From Bacteroidales bacterium UBA5342 (GTDB taxonomy: Bacteria; Bacteroidota; Bacteroidia; Bacteroidales; UBA5342): a DNA stretch of 64,000 nt. The translations under genes and the position numbers were made by a program. Of this stretch, positions 7,497-15,685 are shown one piece after another. Within the stretch, counting starts at the first letter, position 1. Each line of letters starts with the position of its first letter. The stretch lies in assembly GCA_002408065.1 (NCBI GenBank), contig DHQI01000115.1, positions 1 through 64,000 on the forward strand, given 5' to 3'. A model generated the notes under the pieces. It made no database searches, had not been told where the DNA came from, and was given only the letters and a program-made list of their open reading frames with translations.

Positions 7497-7838
7497 ATGT
7501 CGAAAAAAATAGCTATCCCTGTAGATGAAGCAGGGGTGTTAGATGCTCACTTTGGGCACTGTAAGTACTTCGCTCTTTTGGACGAAGAAGATGGAAAAAT
7601 AGTTAAAGAAGAAAAAGTGGTGCCACCACCACACGAGCCGGGTGTGTTGCCAAAATTCTTGTCGGATTTGGGCGTAACAGACATCATTGCCGGTGGCATG
7701 GGGCAGCAAGCCATTAAGCTTTTTAATGATAATGGGGTAAATGCTTTCGTAGGAGCGCCTAAGTTAACGGCTCAGTTTTTGGCTGAAGGTTATCTGGAAG
7801 GAAAATTAGACTTTACCGCAAATTATTGCGATCACTAA
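7497..7838 (+). CDS. NifX/NifB-like dinitrogenase iron-molybdenum cofactor family protein (second copy)
   Basis: A 113-residue Nitro_FeMo-Co protein, with KIAIPVDEAGVLDAHFGHCK at the start, a PPPHEPGVLPKFL loop, and DIIAGGMGQQAIKLFNDNGV. The C-terminal ANYCDH gives a Cys/His pair that could take part in cluster binding. It differs clearly from the copy at 6756, particularly in the HFGHC motif, so the two are not a recent duplication. It lies after the DUF5320 gene on the same strand and is probably co-transcribed. Confidence 0.88.
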   Translation: MSKKIAIPVDEAGVLDAHFGHCKYFALLDEEDGKIVKEEKVVPPPHEPGVLPKFLSDLGVTDIIAGGMGQQAIKLFNDNGVNAFVGAPKLTAQFLAEGYLEGKLDFTANYCDH

Positions 7839-7851
7839 AACAATTTATTTT

Positions 7852-7965
7852 CCCGCTTCTCTTCTCCGTATACTCATTTCTGGTTATTTTGAGTTGGGAA
7901 TCAGGTTGCGTAGTTTTTCATAGTTTAGTTGATAATGCCTGAGACTGTGGAGAAGAGAAGTTGGG
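7852..7965 (+). repeat. Long inverted repeat after the NifX-like gene
   Basis: CTTCTCTTCTCC (7856-7867) and GGAGAAGAGAAG (7949-7960) are perfect 12-bp complements, with CCC (7852-7854) and GGG (7963-7965) able to extend the stem. The loop is 81 nt. There is no T run after the stem, so it is not a standard terminator. It could be an mRNA processing or stabilising element between 7497-7838 and the DUF89 gene. Confidence 0.5.
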
Positions 7966-8076
7966 GAAATATATTTTGTTTAGCAGCGTTTCTTTGCTAT
8001 AAGCAGAATTTGAGCTAATCACACCTTTATATATTAACAGTCAGCTTATTGTGGTAAAGGTGTAAGCATCTATTTT

Positions 8077-8934
8077 ATGAAAACAGAGTGTTACTTCTGC
8101 CATCAAAAGACGCTGCAGAAATTGATTAAGAAATTCAGTCCGGATGAAAAGACGGCGCTGGATTTTGTTTTTTCAGTCCATGACTTGTTGGGCAAAAGCC
8201 AAGATGTGATGAATCCGGAATTGGCGACTTACATTCATCGTATAGCCCGCGAGCAGCTTAGTGTAGCGGATCTGTATGCCGAAGAAAAAGAAACCGCTAA
8301 TGCTTTGTTGCTATCTGACAAAGAGTTTTGGCGCAGTTTTATCGATAATCAGGACGATCCCTTTGCGGCAGCAGCTAAATTGGCGGTGGTGGGCAACATC
8401 ATCGACTATGGTGCACATAGCCTCAAAGGTGATTTGTTGGAACAGATAAAGTCCTTGTACGAAAACCCTTTGCGCGTCAATGAAACGGCTGAGCTAAAAG
8501 AGGCCTTGTCTAAAGCGTCTTCTGTGTTATACTTAGGTGATAATGCCGGCGAGGTGTTTTTCGATAAGCTTTTTATTCAGACCATTAAGCACCCTAATAT
8601 GACTTTTGCCACGCGCGGTGTGCCGGTGATTAATGATATCACCCAACAAGATGCCTACGCTATGGGAATAGATCAATATTGTAAGGTGATTGATAATGGT
8701 TATGATGCACCTTCTACCTTATTAGAGCATTGTTCTGAATCCTTTTTAGAGGCTTATCATTCGGCGGATCTTATCATCTCAAAAGGTCAGGGGAATTTCG
8801 AGGGTTTGATGGGTGCCCGACATCCTAATACTTATTTTATGCTAATCGCTAAATGTGCGCCTATCGGTGAACTTTTGGGGGTGGAAAGTGGCAGTATGAT
8901 CATTCGCAAAGGTGGCGATTTTGAGGCTTTCTAG
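8077..8934 (+). CDS. DUF89 (ARMT1-like) metal-dependent phosphatase family protein
   Basis: A 285-residue protein of the DUF89 family. It starts with a CxxC pair (Cys5, Cys8 in CYFCHQK), typical of the prokaryotic branch. The core signatures are LGDNAGEVFFDK (Asp155 and Asn156 are likely metal ligands) and ISKGQGNFEGL (about 235-244). Characterised members are damage-control phosphatases that remove phosphate from reactive or side-product sugar and cofactor phosphates. Prokaryotic CxxC copies frequently sit with NifX and MinD-type genes, as here, but their substrate is unknown. It lies 155 nt before the first MinD-type ATPase. Confidence 0.88.
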   Translation: MKTECYFCHQKTLQKLIKKFSPDEKTALDFVFSVHDLLGKSQDVMNPELATYIHRIAREQLSVADLYAEEKETANALLLSDKEFWRSFIDNQDDPFAAAAKLAVVGNIIDYGAHSLKGDLLEQIKSLYENPLRVNETAELKEALSKASSVLYLGDNAGEVFFDKLFIQTIKHPNMTFATRGVPVINDITQQDAYAMGIDQYCKVIDNGYDAPSTLLEHCSESFLEAYHSADLIISKGQGNFEGLMGARHPNTYFMLIAKCAPIGELLGVESGSMIIRKGGDFEAF

Positions 8935-9089
8935 TGTGTTTTAAGTCACTTGTTTTAGTTTGCTTTCTAGTGCAGTGCTTTTTTGTTTCGACGTACACCG
9001 AGCACTGTTTAAAAGAAAAAGTATGGATTGCTGATGACTTGTATGAGCACGAAGTTTTGCATAATACATAAGATAAAAAAAGTAAAAAA

Positions 9090-9971
9090 ATGTCATATAA
9101 AATAGCCATAGCCAGTGGCAAAGGTGGTACAGGAAAAACCACTGTATCGGTCAATCTAAACCGTTACCTCAGGCAAGAAGAAAAGCGTCAGGTGTATTTG
9201 GTGGATTGTGATGTGGAGGAACCCAACGACTTGCTCTTTTATCCGCAGGCCAAATGCACGGGGGAGGAGATTATTACACAGTTGGTGCCGGAGATAGATC
9301 CGGATAAATGTACCTATTGTGGACGTTGTGCCGAGTATTGCGAATTCAACGCTATTTCCATTATTTCTAAAGTAAAATATTCAAATGTAGATGCCGGTCT
9401 CTGCCATTCGTGTGGGGCATGTACCTATGCTTGTGAGTATGAAGCTATCCTTGAAAAACCGAAAGAGATAGGTAAGGTGAGTTTTTATGAATCGGCCGGA
9501 GGATGTCTTTTGGCCGAAGGACGCCTTAAAATAGGATCACCGATGCAAACCATGGTGATTAAAGCACTGAAAGACCGCATACCCCTTGATAATGATATCA
9601 CCTTGTACGATGCGCCTCCCGGGACCAGTTGTCCGGTGGTAGAAACCATGAGTGATGTAGATTATGTGGTGTTGGTAGCTGAACCAACGCGTTTTGGACT
9701 TCACGATATGAAACTGATGGTGGATTTGGTAAGGGAACTTTCCCTACCTTTTGGTGTCGTTATAAATAAAGCCGGACTTGGTGATCAGGAAATCTACCGT
9801 TACATCAAAGAAGAAAATCTTAATCTATTGGGCGAAATACCTTTTAGTAAGGACTATGCTGCTATCTATGCCAAAGGTGAGATAAATGCGAAAGTACCCC
9901 AAGAGATAGAGGAGGCTTATGCCACCATTGTTAAAAATTTGCTTGTAGGAGCAAAAATTCCCCAAGGTTGA
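9090..9971 (+). CDS. MinD-superfamily ATPase with inserted ferredoxin domain (first copy)
   Basis: A 293-residue protein. The deviant Walker A motif KGGTGKTT (11-18) is followed by VDCDVEEPN. An inserted 2x[4Fe-4S] ferredoxin domain has Cys74, Cys77, Cys80 and Cys84 plus Cys105, Cys108, Cys111 and Cys115. The ATPase then resumes, with DAPPGTSCP. Such proteins are common in anaerobes beside NifX-like genes and are related to Mrp/NBP35 Fe-S cluster carriers. A role in Fe-S cluster assembly or transfer coupled to ATP is inferred, not shown. A related gene follows 70 nt downstream. Confidence 0.92.
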   Translation: MSYKIAIASGKGGTGKTTVSVNLNRYLRQEEKRQVYLVDCDVEEPNDLLFYPQAKCTGEEIITQLVPEIDPDKCTYCGRCAEYCEFNAISIISKVKYSNVDAGLCHSCGACTYACEYEAILEKPKEIGKVSFYESAGGCLLAEGRLKIGSPMQTMVIKALKDRIPLDNDITLYDAPPGTSCPVVETMSDVDYVVLVAEPTRFGLHDMKLMVDLVRELSLPFGVVINKAGLGDQEIYRYIKEENLNLLGEIPFSKDYAAIYAKGEINAKVPQEIEEAYATIVKNLLVGAKIPQG

Positions 9972-10041
9972 TGTTTCGGATATCAATGGCTACTTGGATC
10001 TTTTTGAGTTGTTTTATCGTTAAATTATTCTATCATTTGTA

Positions 10042-10905
10042 ATGAAAGAAATTACCATACTTAGTGGAAAAGGTGGTACTGGAAAAACCAGTATCACAGC
10101 AGCAATAGCCGCATTGGCACAGCATGCCGTTTTTTGTGATAACGACGTGGATGCCGCTGATTTACATTTGCTTCTGGCACCTGAAGTAAAGGAGGAAAAT
10201 GTTTTTTTGAGCGCTTGGCAGGCCGAAATCAATCAGGATAAATGTACCGGGTGTAGTCTGTGTATGGAGTATTGCCGTTTTGATGCTATTCATTTACAAG
10301 AGGATGGTCGTTTGCAAGTCAATCCTTTTCAGTGTGAGGGTTGTAAGCTGTGCGAAAAAGTATGTCCTGCCGGAGCAATAGTTACAGAGCAGAGTGATAA
10401 GAATTTTTGGTTTATTTCTGATACCCGTTTTGGAGCCATGGTGCATGCTCATATGGGACCAGGCGAAGAGAATTCCGGTAAATTAGTGACCAAAGTGCGT
10501 CAGGAGGCTGCTAAGATAGCCGCAGATAATGCTTTAGAATATATCATTAACGATGGCCCTCCGGGCATTGGTTGTACGGCTATTTCGGCCCTTTCGGGAA
10601 CGGATGCGGCGCTTTTGGTGATAGAGCCTACTAAATCGGGGTGGCATGATGTCTCACGTTTGATTGAATTGATTAATACGTTTGGAATCAAAGCTTATGC
10701 CTTGATTAATAAATACGATATTAACATGGAGGTCAGTGATGAAATAGCCTCTGAATTGGCTAAAAGGAGTATTCCCCTGCTGGCGAAAGTACCATTTGAT
10801 AGGGCCATGGTGAAAGCCTTGACCGAGGGAAAAACCATCGTGGAATATGCGCCGGATGCTTTGATTAGTCAAGAGATAGCTAAGGTGTGGGATGCTATTA
10901 AATAA
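10042..10905 (+). CDS. MinD-superfamily ATPase with inserted ferredoxin domain (second copy)
   Basis: A 287-residue paralogue of the preceding gene with the same plan. Walker A is KGGTGKTS (10-17), followed by NDVDAADLHLLL. The ferredoxin insert has Cys68, Cys71, Cys74 and Cys78 plus Cys98, Cys101, Cys104 and Cys108. The ATPase half carries INDGPPGIGC. Tandem pairs of these ATPases are a recurrent arrangement and suggest a heterodimer (inference from context). Both copies keep all eight ferredoxin cysteines and the Walker lysines, so both should be active. Confidence 0.92.
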   Translation: MKEITILSGKGGTGKTSITAAIAALAQHAVFCDNDVDAADLHLLLAPEVKEENVFLSAWQAEINQDKCTGCSLCMEYCRFDAIHLQEDGRLQVNPFQCEGCKLCEKVCPAGAIVTEQSDKNFWFISDTRFGAMVHAHMGPGEENSGKLVTKVRQEAAKIAADNALEYIINDGPPGIGCTAISALSGTDAALLVIEPTKSGWHDVSRLIELINTFGIKAYALINKYDINMEVSDEIASELAKRSIPLLAKVPFDRAMVKALTEGKTIVEYAPDALISQEIAKVWDAIK

Positions 10906-11069
10906 TGTCTTTTGGAGGAAAATACTGGCTGTATAGCTTTGTTTTTGAGGTGTTTTACAAGAGATTTTTGTGCATCTTTGTTTAATGTGCTTAGCTGAAG
11001 AAAAGAGTTCCTGTGGGTTTTAGGGAATATTTAACCTTAATTAAAGAATAAACCAGAAAATAAGGTAAG

Positions 11070-11816
11070 ATGAAAGGTTCGCATATAAATATCTGTATTG
11101 ATATCCTGATGTTTGTGGTGATGATGCCTGTTATCGGGATTGGTTTTTTGATGAAGTATGTGCTAGTAAATGGCACTGTGCGCAATGCTTGTTATGGTAG
11201 CGATTGTGACCTTTTGTATTGGGGACTCGATCGTCATCAGTGGGGGAGCATACATTTGCTACTGAGCTTGATATTGGTTGCTTTGCTGGTGTTGCATTTG
11301 GTGTTGCACTGGCACATGATGATTGCTCTGTTTAAAAATATGGTAAAATCGACTATGGGGCGTGTAGCTACAGCTGTTATTCTCCCCCTGACCGTTGTCT
11401 TTTTTGCCATTGTGCCTTTGTTTCTAAAGCCTCAAGTGGTGGAAAAACACCGTGAGCATTATCATAGGGAAAGTACGGTGCAGGAGGAGTTTATCAGACA
11501 GGAAGCACCGTTTTCGCCTGTGGAAGAAACGGTAGAAAAGCCCGAACATAAAAATAACACTTTGGAAAATGAACCGGAAAACAGTGTTTCGGTGCATCAT
11601 GAAGTAGAACATGAGGAGCATTTATCCGATATTAATGGAAAAATGACTTTGCAGCAAATAGCTGATAATTATCAATTAAGTGTAGCAGATTTAGCTGCTG
11701 TTATTGAGGTTTCAGTCCATGATAAGGACCAAACTTTGGGGCGTCTAAAAAAGCGTTATGGGTTTGATATCGATGTGCTTAGAGATTTTGTAGACAAAGA
11801 ACTAAGTAAAGAATAA
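11070..11816 (+). CDS. DUF4405-like membrane protein with charged C-terminal extension
   Basis: A 248-residue protein with three likely membrane segments: about 9-31, 62-86 (rich in His, LLVLHLVLHWHMM) and 98-118. The first half matches the DUF4405 pattern, whose histidines may bind haem in an electron-transfer cytochrome. Residues 125-190 are hydrophilic and very rich in Glu and His. The last 60 residues form a soluble helical domain (MTLQQIADNYQLSVADLAAV). An AAGGTAAG-like site precedes the start. It ends directly against the next start codon, so the two genes are coupled. A redox role would fit the neighbouring Fe-S ATPases, but this is inference. Confidence 0.65.
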   Translation: MKGSHINICIDILMFVVMMPVIGIGFLMKYVLVNGTVRNACYGSDCDLLYWGLDRHQWGSIHLLLSLILVALLVLHLVLHWHMMIALFKNMVKSTMGRVATAVILPLTVVFFAIVPLFLKPQVVEKHREHYHRESTVQEEFIRQEAPFSPVEETVEKPEHKNNTLENEPENSVSVHHEVEHEEHLSDINGKMTLQQIADNYQLSVADLAAVIEVSVHDKDQTLGRLKKRYGFDIDVLRDFVDKELSKE

Positions 11817-12239
11817 ATGTTGTTAAAAGACAGTATGACACTTCGCCCCCGCTATGGTGAAGTGGACCAGATGGGTTATGTGTACCATGGTAATTATGTG
11901 AGTTATTGCCATCAGGCGCGTACCGAGTTTTTACGTAATTTGGGTCTTGAAGATGCTATGATAGAGGCTCGTGGCCTGATGATGCCGGTTATTTCCTTTC
12001 ATATCGATTATAAAAAACCATCATCTTATGACGAGGAGTTAGTCATAGAAGTAAGTATCGGTGAGTTACCAACAATCAAGTTTTCTTTTGATTTTGTAGT
12101 GCGTAACATCGCTGGTGAGCTAAAGAGTAAAGCAAGTTCTACTGTGGTGTTTGTCGACAAGGAAACCCGGCAGCCACAGCGTGTGCCGTCATTTGTACGA
12201 GAAACTCTTGAGCGTGCTTGTTTGGTGGGTGATGGTTGA
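11817..12239 (+). CDS. YbgC-type acyl-CoA thioesterase (hotdog fold)
   Basis: A 140-residue single hotdog domain. The signature YGEVDQMGYVYHGNYVSY holds the catalytic Asp17, as in 4-hydroxybenzoyl-CoA/YbgC-type thioesterases. These hydrolyse short or aromatic acyl-CoA thioesters in the cytoplasm. The ATG follows the stop codon of the DUF4405 gene with no gap, implying translational coupling. The link to a redox cluster is not obvious. Confidence 0.88.
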   Translation: MLLKDSMTLRPRYGEVDQMGYVYHGNYVSYCHQARTEFLRNLGLEDAMIEARGLMMPVISFHIDYKKPSSYDEELVIEVSIGELPTIKFSFDFVVRNIAGELKSKASSTVVFVDKETRQPQRVPSFVRETLERACLVGDG

Positions 12240-12388
12240 TGTTGTTTATTCTCCTTGGCTTGATGTGGACGTAATATATTGATGAAAAGGGTTTGTTCTA
12301 AACCTTTTTGCGTTTTAGACCTTTGGGTTGTCTTCAGATCAGATTATTAAGACTTTATCTAATTAAAAAAACTACATATAAATAACCA

Positions 12389-14038
12389 ATGAATAAAATT
12401 TTTAATCCCAAACTATTTAGTTTGTTTAAACAGGGCATTGATAAGACTCAATTGCCTAAAGAAGTGATGTCCGGCATTGTTGTTGGCATAGTGGCATTAC
12501 CCTTGTCTATTGCTTTTGCGGTGGCTTGTGGTGTATCTCCTGAGAAAGGTTTGATTACAGCTATCATAGCTGGTTTTCTAATCTCTGCCCTAGGGGGTAG
12601 CCGTGTTCAGATAGGAGGTCCCACCGGGGCCTTTATTGTTGTAATAGCGGGTATTATAGAGCAATATGGCTTGAATGGTTTGATGATTTCAACCATCTTG
12701 GCTGGTGTCATTCTTATTGCTTTTGGGCTGTTGAGGTTGGGTGAATTGCTGAAATATTTTCCCCATTCGTTGATTGTTGGTTTTACAAGTGGTATTGCTC
12801 TGGTTATTTTTTCAACTCAGATACGTGATGCTTTAGGCCTTGACATTGCGCAGACGCCTTCCGATTTTATAGAAAAATGGGGTGTTTATTTCTCGCAGAT
12901 TCATACGGCTAACCCCTATGCTGTGGTTATTACGCTGCTTACTATTCTTATAGGCATCTTTTCCAAGAAAGTTTTAAGCAAGATACCGGGGTCTATTATT
13001 GCCATATTGCTGAGTACTTTAGCGGTGCAGCTTTTTGACCTTCCGGTGACCACTATAGAGTCTTTCTTTGGCGATATACCGACACAAATCTCTTTGCAGA
13101 AACCAGATATCGTTTTGACCGACTTAGGAAACTACGTGGCTCCGGCACTGACGATTGCGCTATTGGGTGGTATCGAGTCATTATTATCGGCAGTCGTTTC
13201 GGATGGTATGTTTGGTGGTCACCACCGCTCCAATACCGAGCTGATAGGGCAAGGTATTGCCAATATCGTGACCCCTTTCTTTGGAGGTATTCCTGCTACG
13301 GGAGCTCTGGCGCGTACGGCTACCAACGTGAAAAACGGAGGACGTACACCGCTGTCGGGTATCGTTCATGCCCTTACTTTATTGCTTATAATGTTATTTT
13401 TGGGCAAATGGGCAAAACTTATCCCAATGTCTTGTTTGGCTGGTATCCTGATTGTGGTGGCTTATAATATGAGTGAGTGGCGCTCTTTTGTGGCTATTTT
13501 TAAAGGGTCTTATTTTGATATCATTATATTGCTTAGTACTTTTTTACTGACCGTGTTTGTAGACCTTACAGTGGCTATCGAGGTGGGGGTGGTGCTTTCT
13601 GCTATTCTGTTTATGAAACGTATGAGCGATATGAGTGGTAAAACACTGGAAAAACCTATTGATAGCGATGTGATAGAAGATTATTCGCGTATACCTGCAG
13701 GTATTGGAATCTACGAAATAAGTGGTCCTCTTTTCTTTGCTTCAGCTAAAAAGTATTCGGAGCTTATCACGCGTGTGGGACTGAAAAAAAAGTTTGTTAT
13801 CATACGTATGCGGCATGTCTCTTTTGTGGATATGACGGGAATTCAAAACCTCAAAAGTACGATAGAATTACTGAAACAAAAGCATTGTGAAGTGGTGTTG
13901 AGTGGCTTGAATGAGAGTGTGAAACAGGAGTTTAAGAAAACAAAATTGACGGATTGTATTGCTGAATCAAACTTTTTCGATTCCTTTGATAAAGCATTGA
14001 CATATGCACAAAACCAATTACAAACTAATACCAAATGA
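12389..14038 (+). CDS. SulP family inorganic anion transporter with STAS domain
   Basis: A 549-residue permease. Residues 25-410 contain about 10-12 membrane helices including the SulP signature region (VGIVALPLSIAFAVACGV and SRVQIGGPTGAFIVV). The C-terminal STAS domain (about 430-545) has IIRMRHVSFVDMTGIQNL. SulP proteins carry sulfate, bicarbonate or other anions with Na+ or H+; the substrate cannot be read here. The stop codon overlaps the start of the next gene by 4 nt (ATGA), so the two are co-translated. Confidence 0.95.
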   Translation: MNKIFNPKLFSLFKQGIDKTQLPKEVMSGIVVGIVALPLSIAFAVACGVSPEKGLITAIIAGFLISALGGSRVQIGGPTGAFIVVIAGIIEQYGLNGLMISTILAGVILIAFGLLRLGELLKYFPHSLIVGFTSGIALVIFSTQIRDALGLDIAQTPSDFIEKWGVYFSQIHTANPYAVVITLLTILIGIFSKKVLSKIPGSIIAILLSTLAVQLFDLPVTTIESFFGDIPTQISLQKPDIVLTDLGNYVAPALTIALLGGIESLLSAVVSDGMFGGHHRSNTELIGQGIANIVTPFFGGIPATGALARTATNVKNGGRTPLSGIVHALTLLLIMLFLGKWAKLIPMSCLAGILIVVAYNMSEWRSFVAIFKGSYFDIIILLSTFLLTVFVDLTVAIEVGVVLSAILFMKRMSDMSGKTLEKPIDSDVIEDYSRIPAGIGIYEISGPLFFASAKKYSELITRVGLKKKFVIIRMRHVSFVDMTGIQNLKSTIELLKQKHCEVVLSGLNESVKQEFKKTKLTDCIAESNFFDSFDKALTYAQNQLQTNTK

Positions 14039-14817
14039 AATTAACGGTACTCACAGAAAATAATGCCGGAAGCATATTTTTGGCAGAACATGGTCTTTCT
14101 TATCTTTTAGAGGTAAATGGTGAAAAAGTGCTTTTTGATGCCGGGCATTCCGATGTTTTTTTACAAAATGCCGCTAAGTTAGGTCTTGACCTTAACAAGG
14201 ACGTAAAAACTGTGGTGCTGAGTCATGGTCATTGGGATCATGGCGATGGCTTGATTTACTTGCAAGGACAGCGTTTGATATGTCATCCGATGTCTTTTAT
14301 GAAGCGTTATCGCCGTCTTAACGACACTTACCTTGGTCTGAATCAGACCGAAGGTGAGGTGGCGAGACGTTTTGAACTCACCACCAGTACCCATCCGCTA
14401 GAGGTGGTGCCGGGCTTATTTTTTTTAGGCGAGATACCTCGTGTCAATGATTTTGAAGCCCAATCCACGATGTTTTACGATAGTGATAAAAACCCGGATT
14501 TTATACCCGATGATTCGGCTTTAGTGCATGTGGATGGCGATGAAATTGTGATTATTACCGGTTGTTCTCATTCCGGTATTTGTAATATTATACAGCATGC
14601 AATCGCCGTAACCGGCATCCGCAAAGTACGGACGGTTATAGGTGGCTTTCACCTGAAAAAGAAAGATCCAAACACCATGAAGGTTATTGAATGTATGAAG
14701 GATTTGGGGGTACAGAACGTATATCCAAGTCACTGTACCGAACTGCCGGCCTTGTCTGCTTTTTATGATGCTTTTGGTATTAAGGCGCTTAAAACCGGTA
14801 TGGTTTTGGAGATATAA
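14035..14817 (+). CDS. MBL-fold metallo-hydrolase (MJ0301-like)
   Basis: A 260-residue metallo-beta-lactamase-fold protein. The metal motif SHGHWDHGDG gives His64, His66, Asp68 and His69, and further ligands are in GCSHSGICN and GGFHL. The order and length resemble the family annotated as 7,8-dihydropterin-6-methyl-4-(beta-D-ribofuranosyl)-aminobenzene-5'-phosphate synthase in archaea, but in bacteria the substrate is unknown. It starts inside the SulP stop codon (4-nt overlap). Confidence 0.9.
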   Translation: MKLTVLTENNAGSIFLAEHGLSYLLEVNGEKVLFDAGHSDVFLQNAAKLGLDLNKDVKTVVLSHGHWDHGDGLIYLQGQRLICHPMSFMKRYRRLNDTYLGLNQTEGEVARRFELTTSTHPLEVVPGLFFLGEIPRVNDFEAQSTMFYDSDKNPDFIPDDSALVHVDGDEIVIITGCSHSGICNIIQHAIAVTGIRKVRTVIGGFHLKKKDPNTMKVIECMKDLGVQNVYPSHCTELPALSAFYDAFGIKALKTGMVLEI

Positions 14818-14823
14818 GTTATC

Positions 14824-14898
14824 AATGAAAAGTTAAAAATGAAAAGTTAAAAATCGCGTTACAGACATTTTTCATTTTTCATTTTACGTTTTTCATTC
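14824..14898. repeat. A/T-rich short repeats between converging genes
   Basis: A 14-nt unit AATGAAAAGTTAAA occurs twice in tandem (14824-14851), followed by a complementary-type run TTTTTCATTTTTCATTTTAC. The two halves can pair imperfectly and may terminate both converging transcripts. A similar TTTTTCATTTTACATTTTAC run lies at about 52083-52115 beside the glgB end. Confidence 0.4.
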
Positions 14899-14906
14899 TA
14901 CACGCT

Positions 14907-15545
14907 TCATTCTTCTTCTTCGGCATGTTTAAAAAGCATAAAGCCGGGCAGATACCATTTCCAATAAATGGAAGCGGTACGAAGACCAAATACCACAAGG
15001 AAAGAGATGGAAACGGCTATCTGATCGTTCCATACTTTACTGAAAAGTACGCAGAGAATAGCGCCGATAACAGCTGGTGTGATGTAGAATGTGCGCCCCA
15101 TCACTATGGGTTTGCGGTTAATGACCACATCGCGCAAAATACCACCAAAAACACCGGTAATTACTCCCATTACAATGGCTATGACGGGGTCGTAGCCTTC
15201 GCCCAGAACCGATGAGGTGGCAGAGGCCACAAACAAGGCTAAGCCGAAGCCGTCGAGATAGGCCAGTAATTTGTCCACCCGTTTTATCACCGGATAAAAG
15301 TAGAACACAATAACTATAGGTATGATGGGGGCAATGAGGTAGTTAACATCTTTGATGAAAAATACCGGGCGGTCGAGCAAAACATCGCGTATAGCTCCTC
15401 CTCCTGTAGAGGCTATAAGGCCTAATAAGATCACATTAATCAGGTCGTTTTTTTCCGGCTTAAGTGCCAATACACCTGTAAAACCATAGACACACATGGC
15501 TATGATTTCAATAGAATAAATGTAGTCGTGCGATAAGAAATTCAT
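14907..15545 (-). CDS. TRIC-like cation channel / UPF0126 family membrane protein
   Basis: A 212-residue protein with about seven membrane segments. It has two copies of the family repeat, each with a GG-x-RD-V motif: STGGGAIRDVLLDRP (about 46-60) and VFGGILRDVVINRKP (about 132-146). These mark the UPF0126 (YadS/YicG) family, which is structurally related to trimeric intracellular cation channels. Some members have been linked to glycine uptake, so the cargo is uncertain. It converges with the MBL-fold gene and has a terminator-bearing gap on its 5' side. Confidence 0.9.
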   Translation of the reverse strand: MNFLSHDYIYSIEIIAMCVYGFTGVLALKPEKNDLINVILLGLIASTGGGAIRDVLLDRPVFFIKDVNYLIAPIIPIVIVFYFYPVIKRVDKLLAYLDGFGLALFVASATSSVLGEGYDPVIAIVMGVITGVFGGILRDVVINRKPIVMGRTFYITPAVIGAILCVLFSKVWNDQIAVSISFLVVFGLRTASIYWKWYLPGFMLFKHAEEEE

Positions 15546-15632
15546 CTCCTTAAAAATTTTCGGCGCGCAAAAATAATATTAAAATTCAGAATGCAAAATA
15601 AGAATTTATTCTTGTATTTATAGAAGGAAAAA

Positions 15633-15664
15633 AAAACGGCAAATCCCGAAAGACTTGCCGTTTT
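15633..15664 (-). terminator. Terminator of the secreted SusE/F-like cassette
   Basis: AAAACGGCAA (15633-15642) and TTGCCGTTTT (15655-15664) form a 10-bp perfect stem with a 12-nt loop. On the minus strand it is followed by a run of T, 20 nt beyond the stop codon of the large gene. Confidence 0.75.
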
Positions 15665-15685
15665 AAAAAAGGATAATAAAGAATA

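Noticed and set aside
6258..10905. Nitrogen fixation cluster
   Set aside because: NifX-like and MinD-ferredoxin genes are present, but there is no nifH, nifD, nifK or nifB radical SAM gene in the window.
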